Assembly: GCA_900470805.1 (NCBI GenBank)
Contig: UCCA01000012.1
Span: 186,001 to 250,000, forward strand
Source: Hyphomicrobiales bacterium
GTDB lineage: Bacteria; Pseudomonadota; Alphaproteobacteria; Rhizobiales; Rhizobiaceae
DNA: 64,000 nucleotides
Direction: 5' to 3'
Made by a program: the position numbers and the translations under genes. How positions within the stretch are numbered: position 1 is the stretch's first letter; the number at the start of each line of letters is the position of its first letter. The notes under the pieces were generated by a model. That model searched no databases and had not been told where the DNA came from. It saw only the letters and a program-made list of their open reading frames with translations. This document shows, in pieces, positions 26,428-34,162 of this stretch.

Positions 26428-27255
26428 ATGATAAAACACGGCCGACCGACCGTCGCCGATCTGCTCGGTCTCAAAAGTAAGCGCCAACTTACCATGCTGC
26501 GGGTAACGACCCTGGAAGAGGCCGAGGCGGCGCAGAAAGCCGCCATCGATATCGTCTCCGTTCCGCCCTCGCTGCTCGGTCCCGCCTTTCGCGAGGCGGC
26601 ACCAAACCCTTTCGCCGTGCCGGGGCTCGAATATGGCGACTATGTCTCGGCCGAGGAATATATGCGCGAAGCATTTTCTGCTCTCAAATCCGGTGGTGAC
26701 GCCGTCTATTGCGCGGCCAGCCCTCGGATTATTCGCCGCATGCGCGAAGAGGGCATTCCCGTCTGCGGCCACGTCGGCCTCATCCCTTCCAAGGCGACCT
26801 GGACCGGCGGCTTTCGGGCGGTTGGCAAGACGGCGCTGAGCGCTATCGAGATCTGGCGGCAAACCAAGGCGCTTGAAGAGGCCGGCGCTTTTGCCGTTGA
26901 GATCGAAGTTGTGCCAGATGACGTGGCCGCCGCCATCAGCCGCAACACGTCGATGCTGATGATCTCGATGGGTGCCGGCCGAGGCTGCGACGCGCAGTAT
27001 CTATTTGCCGATGACATCCTCGGCGCTAACCGCGATCACTATCCACGCCATGCCAAGGTCTACCGCAATTTTGCCGCCGAATACGATCGACTTCAAAGCG
27101 AACGGATCGCAGCCTTTACGGAATTCGCAACCGATGTGCGCTCGAACGCCTATCCCGGAAGACGCCACCTCGTATCGGTCGAAGACAAGGAGTTGCAGGC
27201 CTTTCTGGACTACCTCGAAAACGATCTCGCCAGGTCGGGCGAAACTCCGGCCTAG
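26428..27255 (+). CDS. PanB-fold protein lacking canonical catalytic metal ligands
   Basis: A 275-residue protein recognisable as ketopantoate hydroxymethyltransferase family by PVCGHVGLIPSKATWTGGF (about residues 111-129), the region EIEVVPDDVAAAI (near 154-166, keeping the catalytic-type Glu), and SMGAGRGCDAQYLFADDILG followed by PRHAKVYRNF. Compared with E. coli PanB from memory, the region equivalent to VGDSLG reads SVPPSLLG, so the first Mg-binding Asp is replaced. The second Asp and the MVKIEGG lysine region (here AVYCAAS) are also not conserved. True ketopantoate synthesis is therefore unlikely. It sits 29 bp after mocF and 45 bp before purU; a folate-linked one-carbon role is suggested by context only. 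Confidence 0.72.
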   Translation: MIKHGRPTVADLLGLKSKRQLTMLRVTTLEEAEAAQKAAIDIVSVPPSLLGPAFREAAPNPFAVPGLEYGDYVSAEEYMREAFSALKSGGDAVYCAASPRIIRRMREEGIPVCGHVGLIPSKATWTGGFRAVGKTALSAIEIWRQTKALEEAGAFAVEIEVVPDDVAAAISRNTSMLMISMGAGRGCDAQYLFADDILGANRDHYPRHAKVYRNFAAEYDRLQSERIAAFTEFATDVRSNAYPGRRHLVSVEDKELQAFLDYLENDLARSGETPA

Positions 27256-27300
27256 ACTTCACACATTCTGGCAAACTCCATATTCGAGGCTGACACACCA

Positions 27301-28185
27301 ATGTCCACCTATGTACTGATAGTCGCCTGCAAGTCGACGCGCGGCATCGTGGCGGCGATTTCGACCTATCTCGCCGACCAGGGCTGCAACATCGTCGACA
27401 GCTCGCAGTTCGATGACCTGACCACAGGCATGTTCTTCACCCGCGTCAGCTTCATCTCCGAAGAAGGCGTGACCTTGTCGGCGATCCGCGAAGGCTTCCA
27501 GCCGATCTCCGAAAAATTCGCGATGACCGCCGAGATCCACGATGGCGACCAGCGCATGAAGGTGCTGCTGATGGTCTCGCGCTTCGGCCACTGCCTCAAC
27601 GACCTGCTCTACCGCTGGAAGATCGGCGCGCTTCCGATCGACATCGTCGGCGTCGTTTCCAACCATTTCGACTATCAAAAAGTGGTGGTCAACCACGACA
27701 TTCCCTTCCACCACATCAAGGTGACGAAGGAGAACAAGCCGCAGGCCGAAGCGCAGATCATGCAGCTGGTCGAAAGCTCCGGCACCGAGTTGATCGTGCT
27801 TGCCCGCTACATGCAGGTGCTGTCGGATGCGATGTGCCAGAAAATGTCCGGCAAGATCATCAACATCCACCACTCCTTCCTGCCGTCGTTCAAGGGTGCC
27901 AACCCCTACAAGCAAGCCTATGAGCGCGGCGTCAAGCTGATCGGCGCCACGGCGCATTACGTCACCGCCGATCTCGACGAAGGCCCGATCATCGAGCAGG
28001 ACACCGCCCGTATCACCCATGCGCAGTCCGCCGACGACTATGTCTCCATCGGCCGCGACGTCGAGAGCCAGGTGCTGGCCCGCGCCATCCACGCCCATAT
28101 CCATCACCGGGTGTTTCAGAACGGCAACCGCACCGTGGTCTTCCCGGCCAGCCCCGGCAGCTACGCTTCCGAGCGCATGGGCTGA
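27301..28185 (+). CDS. purU: Formyltetrahydrofolate deformylase PurU
   Basis: A 294-residue cytosolic enzyme that hydrolyses 10-formyl-tetrahydrofolate to formate and tetrahydrofolate. An N-terminal ACT domain (about residues 3-85, starting TYVLIVACKSTRGIVAAI) is followed by the formyl transferase fold. The catalytic region NIHHSFLPSFKGA and the Asp of DLDEGPIIEQD are present. The start and length are normal. It is followed after 3 bp by folD. In alphaproteobacteria this pair often accompanies demethylating pathways, recycling folate loaded with one-carbon units. Confidence 0.95.
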   Translation: MSTYVLIVACKSTRGIVAAISTYLADQGCNIVDSSQFDDLTTGMFFTRVSFISEEGVTLSAIREGFQPISEKFAMTAEIHDGDQRMKVLLMVSRFGHCLNDLLYRWKIGALPIDIVGVVSNHFDYQKVVVNHDIPFHHIKVTKENKPQAEAQIMQLVESSGTELIVLARYMQVLSDAMCQKMSGKIINIHHSFLPSFKGANPYKQAYERGVKLIGATAHYVTADLDEGPIIEQDTARITHAQSADDYVSIGRDVESQVLARAIHAHIHHRVFQNGNRTVVFPASPGSYASERMG

Positions 28186-28188
28186 GCG

Positions 28189-29088
28189 ATGGCGACAGTA
28201 ATCGACGGCAAACAGGTTGCAGCTTCGGTCATCGACACGGTGAAGGCCGCGACTGCGGCGCTTGAAAAGCAGAGCGGCGTCCAGACGGGTCTCGCCGTGA
28301 TCATCGTCGGTGATGATCCGGCAAGCCATGCCTATGTCGGTTCCAAGAGCAAGATGGCCAAGGAATGCGGCTTCAAGTCCATCCAGCACACCCTGCCGCT
28401 GGAGACGAGCCAGGAAGAGCTGGCCGCCCTCGTCGCCTCGCTCAACGCCGATGACACGATCCACGGCATCCTCGTGCAGCTTCCTCTGCCCAAGCACCTG
28501 AACTCGGAAGCGATCATCCAGTCGATCCTGCCGGAAAAGGACGTCGACGGCCTCCACGTCGTCAACGCCGGCAAGCTGGCGATCGGCGATCTCGAAACCG
28601 GCCTCGTATCCTGCACGCCCGCCGGCGCCATGGTCTTCGTCCGCCGCACCCATGGCGAGGACCTCTCCGGCCTCAACGCCGTCGTCATCGGCCGCTCCAA
28701 CCTGTTCGGCAAGCCGATGGCGCAGCTGTTGCTCAACGCCAATGCGACGGTCACCATCGCGCACTCGCGGACAAAGGATCTGGCCGCCGTCTGCCGCAAC
28801 GCCGATATTCTGGTCGCCGCTGTCGGTCGTCCCGAGATGGTCAAGGCCGATTGGGTCAAGCCGGGCGCCACGGTTATCGACGTCGGCATCAACCGCATCG
28901 CAGCCCCCGAAAAGGGTGAAGGCAAGACCCGCCTCGTCGGCGATGTCGCCTTTGCGGAAGCGTCTGACGTTGCCAGCGTCATCACCCCGGTTCCCGGCGG
29001 TGTCGGCCCGATGACCATCGCTATGCTGATGGCCAATTCGGTGATCGCCGCCCACCGCGCCGCCGGCCAGACGCCGCCGAAGTTCTGA
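28189..29088 (+). CDS. folD: Methylenetetrahydrofolate dehydrogenase/cyclohydrolase FolD
   Basis: A 299-residue bifunctional enzyme. It oxidises 5,10-methylene-THF with NADP+ and hydrolyses the methenyl form to 10-formyl-THF, the substrate of PurU. Signatures are [13 protein letters not shown] (active-site lysine near residue 54), [29 protein letters not shown] and [11 protein letters not shown] near the C-terminus. The gene begins 3 bp after purU and ends 17 bp before the convergent aglR stop. Whether this is the only folD copy of the genome cannot be told from the window. Confidence 0.96.
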   Translation: MATVIDGKQVAASVIDTVKAATAALEKQSGVQTGLAVIIVGDDPASHAYVGSKSKMAKECGFKSIQHTLPLETSQEELAALVASLNADDTIHGILVQLPLPKHLNSEAIIQSILPEKDVDGLHVVNAGKLAIGDLETGLVSCTPAGAMVFVRRTHGEDLSGLNAVVIGRSNLFGKPMAQLLLNANATVTIAHSRTKDLAAVCRNADILVAAVGRPEMVKADWVKPGATVIDVGINRIAAPEKGEGKTRLVGDVAFAEASDVASVITPVPGGVGPMTIAMLMANSVIAAHRAAGQTPPKF

Positions 29089-29105
29089 TCCCGGAGCCGC
29101 AACGA

Positions 29106-30128
29106 TTAGCGCGGCGCCGCACCCGTCGACGCCCGCACGATCAGCTCCGTCTTCCACAATTCCTGCTCGGGGAAAGGGCCGTCCTGCTTGACGGTCCCGA
29201 TCAGCCGCTGGGCGATCCTGACACCGGCAGCGCGCAGCGATGAGCGCGTCGTCGTCAGCGGCACGGAGAAATTCTCCGGCTTCAGATGCGGCAGCACGTC
29301 GTCGTGCGCGATCAGCGAAATATCCTCGCCGAGCTTCAAGCCCGCCTGTGTCACCGCCCTGATAGCGCCGAGCGCCAGCACCGTGCTCGAACAGAGAATG
29401 GCCGTCGGTCGCTCCGGCAGCTGCAGGAAGCGCTCCATCGCGAACTGGCCGTGCTCGTCGGTCATCGACATGTGGCTGATGCAGTCGTCCGGCAGTGTCA
29501 GCCCGCGCTCACCCAGCGCCGAAACCACGCCGTTCCTGCGCCGGATGGCGAAGTCGAGATGCTCCGGCCCGTTCAGGAGCCCGAACCGCGTATGTCCCAG
29601 CTGCAGCAACAGCCGCGTTGCATCGTAGAAGGCGCCCTCATTGTCGATGTCGAGATAGGGATAGTCGGGCTCCGTGCCGAACGAACGCCCGTGCACCAGA
29701 AACGGCATCGACAGCGATTTCAGCAGCGGCAGCCGCGGATCGTGACCGCGCATGTAGGCGACGAACAGCGCATCGACATTGCCGCTGATCGCCAGGCGCC
29801 GAAGGGCGGCGACTTCATCGTCCGGGTCGGACGGCATGATGACGAAATGGAAATCGTGCCGCACCGCCTCTTCGCCGAGCCCGGTCAGGAATTCGCCGAA
29901 ATGGACGTCGGAATAGTGCCCGGGCGCCGTCGGCATCACCAGTCCGATCGAACCGGCCTTGCCGGTCGCCAGCCGTTGCGCCGCCTTGTTCGGACGATAG
30001 CCGGTTTCCTGCACAGCCTGCAGAACACGCTCGCGCGTGGCTTCGTTGACCTCGGGATAACCGTTCAGGGCACGGCTGACCGTTGTCTGAGACAGCCCCA
30101 GCATTTCCGATAGCTGTTTGAGATTCAC
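29106..30128 (-). CDS. aglR: LacI-family repressor AglR
   Basis: A 340-residue classical LacI protein: DNA-binding domain MNLKQLSEMLGLSQTTVSRA followed by LNGYPEV (residues 1-27), then the sensor domain (GSIGLVMPTAPGHYSD onward). It is divergent from aglE, as in the described alpha-glucoside locus of Sinorhizobium meliloti. It probably represses aglEFGAK in the absence of alpha-glucosides. Two near-identical operator candidates with the core AAAGCGCTTT lie in the 272-bp divergent region. Its end faces the folD end at 17 bp distance. Confidence 0.9.
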   Translation of the reverse strand: MNLKQLSEMLGLSQTTVSRALNGYPEVNEATRERVLQAVQETGYRPNKAAQRLATGKAGSIGLVMPTAPGHYSDVHFGEFLTGLGEEAVRHDFHFVIMPSDPDDEVAALRRLAISGNVDALFVAYMRGHDPRLPLLKSLSMPFLVHGRSFGTEPDYPYLDIDNEGAFYDATRLLLQLGHTRFGLLNGPEHLDFAIRRRNGVVSALGERGLTLPDDCISHMSMTDEHGQFAMERFLQLPERPTAILCSSTVLALGAIRAVTQAGLKLGEDISLIAHDDVLPHLKPENFSVPLTTTRSSLRAAGVRIAQRLIGTVKQDGPFPEQELWKTELIVRASTGAAPR

Positions 30129-30178
30129 GTGCTAAACTTCCTCCACACGCCCTGGAGGTCACTTCTCCCAAATGGCAT

Positions 30179-30192
30179 CCAAAGCGCTTTTA
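30179..30192. promoter_or_regulatory. AglR operator candidate, proximal to aglR
   Basis: CCAAAGCGCTTTTA contains the perfect 10-bp palindrome AAAGCGCTTT (30181-30190), typical of LacI/GalR-family operators with a central CG. It lies about 50 bp upstream of the aglR start. Confidence 0.75.
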
Positions 30193-30338
30193 ATAATGTA
30201 GCAGCTGCGCCGCTTGACTCAAGAAAAATCGCTCCATATTTCCGATCAGGCATGCTGCGCTGCGATATCCGAAGGTCCTTTTGGGCCCGTTGCGAATTGC
30301 CTTGACTCTTTTGTGCCGAAAGTGAAATGAGTCTGTTG

Positions 30339-30352
30339 TCAAAGCGCTTTGG
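30339..30352. promoter_or_regulatory. AglR operator candidate, proximal to aglE
   Basis: TCAAAGCGCTTTGG contains the same palindrome AAAGCGCTTT (30341-30350), about 50 bp upstream of the aglE start. Its centre is exactly 160 bp from the other operator, which would allow a repressor tetramer to loop the divergent promoters. Confidence 0.78.
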
Positions 30353-30400
30353 AATTTTGATTGCAGGGCGTGATTGCGATTGTGATGGGAGGTAGATCAC

Positions 30401-31762
30401 ATGAAAAAGTCATTTTTGATGGGCGTTGCCGTGGCGGCGCTTTTGGCAGGGGGTGCGTCTGCCGCCGATTTGAAGTTTGCACCAGGCGAGGACGCCAAAT
30501 TCAACTGGAAGAGCTACGATGATTTCAAGGCGGCGAATGCCGACCTGAAGGGCCAGGAGCTGACGATCTTCGGACCGTGGCGTGGCGAGGACGAAACCTT
30601 CTTCCGCAGCATTCTGGCCTATTTCACCGAAGCGACCGGCATCGATGCCAAATATTCGTCCTCGGAAAACTACGAGCAGCAGATCGTCATCGATACGCAG
30701 GCCGGTTCGCCGCCGAACATCGCGATCCTGCCGCAGCCCGGCCTTCTGGCCGATCTCGCCAGCAAGGGCTTCCTTGCGCCGCTCGGCGATGAAAACTCCA
30801 AGTGGGTGAAGGACAATTACGGCGCCGGCGACAGCTGGGTCGGCTACGGCACCTACAAGGGCAAGGACGGCAAGGATGCCTTCTTCGCGTTCCCTTACAA
30901 GGCCGACGTGAAGTCGCTGGTCTGGTACGTGCCCGAAAACTTCAAGGAAGCGGGCTACAAGGTCCCGACCACGATGGAAGAGTTGCAGGCCCTGACGGAT
31001 CAGATCGTCAAGGACGGCGGCGTTCCCTGGTGCATCGGTCTCGGCTCCGGCGGCGCCACCGGCTGGCCGGCAACCGACTGGATTGAAGACCTGATGCTGC
31101 GCATGCAGCCGCCTGAGGCCTACGACAAGTGGACCACCAACGAACTGAAGTTCGATGATCCGGCCGTCGTCTCGGTCATCGATGAGTTCGGTAAGTTCGC
31201 CAAGAACGAGAAGTACGTCGATGGTGGCGTCAAGGCCGTGGCCTCGACCGACTTCCGCGACAGCCCGAAGGGTCTCTTCGCTGTTCCGCCGAAGTGCTAC
31301 ATGCACCACCAGGCATCCTTCATCCCGTCCTTCTTCCCGGAGGGAACGAAGCTCGGCCAGGACGCCGACTTCTTCTACATGCCGACCTTCGCTTCCAAGC
31401 CTGAACTCGGCAAGCCGGTTCTGGGCGCCGGTACGCTGGTCACCATCGCCAAGGATTCCAAGCCGGCGCGCGCCTTCGTGGAATTCCTGAAGACCCCGAT
31501 CGCTCATGAAGTCTGGATGGCGCAGTCGAGCTTCCTGACTCCGTACAAGGGTGTCAACGTGGAGACTTACGCCAACGACCAGCTGAAGCGCGAAGGCGAA
31601 ATCCTGACGACGGCAACCACCTTCCGGTTTGACGGTTCCGACCTGATGCCCGGCAAGATCGGCGCCGGCGCCTTCTGGACCGGCATGGTCGATTTCGTCG
31701 GCGGCAAGTCCGCTCAGGATACCGCAAAGGAAATCCAGAGCGCCTGGGACGGCATCAAGTAA
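30401..31762 (+). CDS. aglE: Alpha-glucoside ABC transporter binding protein AglE
   Basis: A 453-residue periplasmic protein. Its signal peptide (MKKSFLMGVAVAALLAGGAS, then AA before DLKFAPGE) directs Sec export. It belongs to the CUT1 family-1 solute-binding proteins and binds alpha-glucosides such as sucrose, maltose and trehalose in the described agl system. GGGAGG lies 9 bp before the ATG. The first gene of aglEFGAK, it is followed by a perfect hairpin that probably keeps its expression above that of the permeases. Confidence 0.92.
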   Translation: MKKSFLMGVAVAALLAGGASAADLKFAPGEDAKFNWKSYDDFKAANADLKGQELTIFGPWRGEDETFFRSILAYFTEATGIDAKYSSSENYEQQIVIDTQAGSPPNIAILPQPGLLADLASKGFLAPLGDENSKWVKDNYGAGDSWVGYGTYKGKDGKDAFFAFPYKADVKSLVWYVPENFKEAGYKVPTTMEELQALTDQIVKDGGVPWCIGLGSGGATGWPATDWIEDLMLRMQPPEAYDKWTTNELKFDDPAVVSVIDEFGKFAKNEKYVDGGVKAVASTDFRDSPKGLFAVPPKCYMHHQASFIPSFFPEGTKLGQDADFFYMPTFASKPELGKPVLGAGTLVTIAKDSKPARAFVEFLKTPIAHEVWMAQSSFLTPYKGVNVETYANDQLKREGEILTTATTFRFDGSDLMPGKIGAGAFWTGMVDFVGGKSAQDTAKEIQSAWDGIK

Positions 31763-31775
31763 CATCGCCTGACAA

Positions 31776-31801
31776 CCATGCCGCCCCACCGGGCGGCATG
31801 G
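31776..31801 (+). other. Perfect stem-loop between aglE and aglF
   Basis: CCATGCCGCCC (31776-31786) and GGGCGGCATGG (31791-31801) form an 11-bp stem with loop CACC, 14 bp after the aglE stop. It is not followed by T residues. The 175-bp aglE-aglF gap holds nothing else recognisable. Confidence 0.68.
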
Positions 31802-31937
31802 CCGCAATGCCTGGCCGGACGCCTTGATACGCGCCGGCCATCGCCGCCTCTTGCGCCTGAAGCTGATAGGCTCGGCCCCTTGGCAGCGGATCTGAAAAGA
31901 CATGCGCGTCAGGGAAGGCGCATCAGGGGAGGGACGA

Positions 31938-32948
31938 ATGCTTTCGCAACTGGTTTCCGCTTTGGGGGTCGTGGTCGTCGCGGTGTTCGCATGCGCGGCC
32001 TATTTCTATTTCTCCAACAAGCTGCTCGATCTGGCGCTGCCGGTGAGGGATGGCGACATCCGCGCCGCCTCGCAGAACCTCAATCGCCGCGCCGTCATCC
32101 GGCCGTGGCTGTTCCTGTTTCCGGCGCTCTTCCTGCTGGTCGTCTATCTCGTCTATCCCGTGATCGCCACGGTGATCCTCTCGTTCTACGATCGCTCCGG
32201 CGTCGAGTTCGTCGGCTTCAACAATTACAAATGGGCCTTCGGCGACCGCGAATTCCGCCAGTCGATCTTCAACAACATCCTCTGGCTCGCCGTCGTTCCC
32301 GCTGCCTGCACCTTCTTCGGCCTCGTCATCGCCGTCATGACCGACCGCATCTGGTGGGGCAATATCGCGAAAAGCATCGTCTTCATGCCGATGGCGATCT
32401 CCTTCGTCGGCGCTTCGGTCATCTGGAAGTTCATCTACGAATATCGTGGCTCCGGCACGCAGATCGGCCTGTTGAACGCCATCGTCCAGCTGTTCGGCGG
32501 CACGCCGCAGGTGTGGATCTCGGTGCCCTTCTGGAACAGCTTCTTCCTGATGGTCATCCTGATCTGGATCCAGACCGGCTTCGCCATGGTCATTCTCTCG
32601 GCGGCGTTGCGCGGTATTCCCGAGGAAACCATCGAGGCCGCCGTCATCGACGGCGCCAATGGCTGGCAGATCTTCTGGCGCATCATGGTGCCGCAGGTCT
32701 GGGGCACGATCGCCGTCGTCTGGACGACAATCACCATCCTCGTCCTCAAGGTCTTCGATATCGTGCTGACCATGACCAACGGCCAATGGGACACGATGGT
32801 TCTCGCCAATCTCATGTTCAACTGGATGTTCCGAGGTGGCGGCGACAGCGGCCGAAGTGCCGTCATCGCGCTGATCATCATGCTGGCCGTCACGCCGATC
32901 ATGGTCTGGAACGTCCGCCGCGCCAATCGCGAACTGGGAGGCAAGTGA
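31938..32948 (+). CDS. aglF: Alpha-glucoside ABC transporter permease AglF
   Basis: A 336-residue inner-membrane permease of the MalF type. It has an extra N-terminal transmembrane helix (LVSALGVVVVAVFACAAYFY) ahead of a cytosolic linker and the standard six-helix core starting PWLFLFPALFLLVVYLVYP. The EAA loop reads IEAAVIDGANGWQIFWRIMV. The start at 31938 has GGGGAGGG upstream; an earlier in-frame ATG gives a charged leader. AglG follows one base after the stop. Confidence 0.9.
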   Translation: MLSQLVSALGVVVVAVFACAAYFYFSNKLLDLALPVRDGDIRAASQNLNRRAVIRPWLFLFPALFLLVVYLVYPVIATVILSFYDRSGVEFVGFNNYKWAFGDREFRQSIFNNILWLAVVPAACTFFGLVIAVMTDRIWWGNIAKSIVFMPMAISFVGASVIWKFIYEYRGSGTQIGLLNAIVQLFGGTPQVWISVPFWNSFFLMVILIWIQTGFAMVILSAALRGIPEETIEAAVIDGANGWQIFWRIMVPQVWGTIAVVWTTITILVLKVFDIVLTMTNGQWDTMVLANLMFNWMFRGGGDSGRSAVIALIIMLAVTPIMVWNVRRANRELGGK

Positions 32949-32949
32949 C

Positions 32950-34113
32950 ATGACCTTGTCAGGAAGCTTCTTCAAGATCGGTCCCGCCCGTCTCTTCGTC
33001 CACGCCGCCGTCCTTCTGATCGTCATCATCTGGCTGATCCCGACGCTCGGCATCTTCGTCAGCGCCCTGCGCGACAAGGACCAGATCGTCGTCTCCGGCT
33101 GGTGGACCGCCTTCTCCGGCTCGTCGCGCACCGTGGCCAGTCGCCTCGGCGCCGTCGATCAGCAGAAACAGGACGGCCCGGTCTACGTCATCTCGGGCAA
33201 TGTGCTGGAAGGCCAGGAAGGCCGTTCGATCAACGCCTTCGGCACCAAGGTCGCACAGCCGTCCGCCTACAAGGCCGGCGAAACCGCCGATCTCGGCGAC
33301 GGCGTCTCGCTGCTCGTCAATGCCGACGGCAGCTACCGCTACATGAAGAACGCCGCCTTCGGCCCGGATGACGGCGGTCGTCGCGTCTACGTCTCCGTCG
33401 CCACCCCGCCCGAATTCACACTGCAGAACTACAGGACGGTTCTGACCGGGGAGGGCATCGGCCAATCCTTCATCAACTCGCTGACGGTCACCATTCCCGC
33501 CACGATCATCCCGATCCTGATCGCCGCCTTCGCCGCCTATGCGCTGAGCTGGATGGAATTCCCCGGCCGTGGGCTGCTGATTGCACTCGTCGTCGGCCTC
33601 ATCGTCGTGCCCTTGCAGATGTCGCTGATCCCGCTTCTGAGGCTCTACAACGGGATCGGCATGATACTCGACACGCCGTCGAAGACCTATCCCGGCATCT
33701 GGCTGGCGCACACCGCCTTCGGCATGCCGCTCGCCATCTATCTCCTGCGCTCCTACATCGCCGGCCTTCCCAAGGAGATCATCGAATCCGCCCGCGTCGA
33801 TGGCGCCAGCGAGTTTGATATCTTCACCCGCATTGTTCTGCCCCTGTCTTTCCCGGCACTCGCCTCCTTCTCGATCTTCCAGTTCCTCTGGGTGTGGAAC
33901 GACCTGCTTGTCGCGATGGTCTTCCTCGGCACTGACAGGGATCACCTGGTTCTGACCGGCGCGCTGAACGCGCTGTTGGGATCGCGAGGCGGCAACTGGG
34001 AAATCCTGACGGCATCCGCCTTCATCACGATCATAGTACCGCTGCTCGTTTTCTTCGCACTGCAGCGCTATCTCGTACGCGGTCTGCTCTCGGGTTCGGT
34101 CAAGGGCGGCTAG
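32950..34113 (+). CDS. aglG: Alpha-glucoside ABC transporter permease AglG
   Basis: A 387-residue MalG-type permease. Transmembrane helix 1 (about residues 13-35) is followed by an unusually long periplasmic loop of about 115 residues, roughly 40-155, that contains a small beta-rich stretch. The normal core starts at PPEFTLQNYRTVL. The EAA loop is IESARVDGASEFDIFTRIVL. The ATG at 32950 begins one base after the aglF stop. The loop may contact AglE (inference). Confidence 0.9.
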   Translation: MTLSGSFFKIGPARLFVHAAVLLIVIIWLIPTLGIFVSALRDKDQIVVSGWWTAFSGSSRTVASRLGAVDQQKQDGPVYVISGNVLEGQEGRSINAFGTKVAQPSAYKAGETADLGDGVSLLVNADGSYRYMKNAAFGPDDGGRRVYVSVATPPEFTLQNYRTVLTGEGIGQSFINSLTVTIPATIIPILIAAFAAYALSWMEFPGRGLLIALVVGLIVVPLQMSLIPLLRLYNGIGMILDTPSKTYPGIWLAHTAFGMPLAIYLLRSYIAGLPKEIIESARVDGASEFDIFTRIVLPLSFPALASFSIFQFLWVWNDLLVAMVFLGTDRDHLVLTGALNALLGSRGGNWEILTASAFITIIVPLLVFFALQRYLVRGLLSGSVKGG

Positions 34114-34162
34114 TGATTTCCCCGAGCCCGACTTCCCAAGACGATACCAAACAGGACCACAT

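Noticed and set aside
26428..27255. Annotation as functional ketopantoate hydroxymethyltransferase (panB) for pantothenate synthesis
   Set aside because: No panC lies nearby and the metal-binding and lysine positions of PanB are not conserved in the alignment I can make by eye.
27259..29157. A 632-codon open frame on the minus strand opposite purU and folD
   Set aside because: Its composition is typical of the antisense of GC-rich genes, it has no ribosome binding site, and purU and folD on the plus strand are unmistakable.
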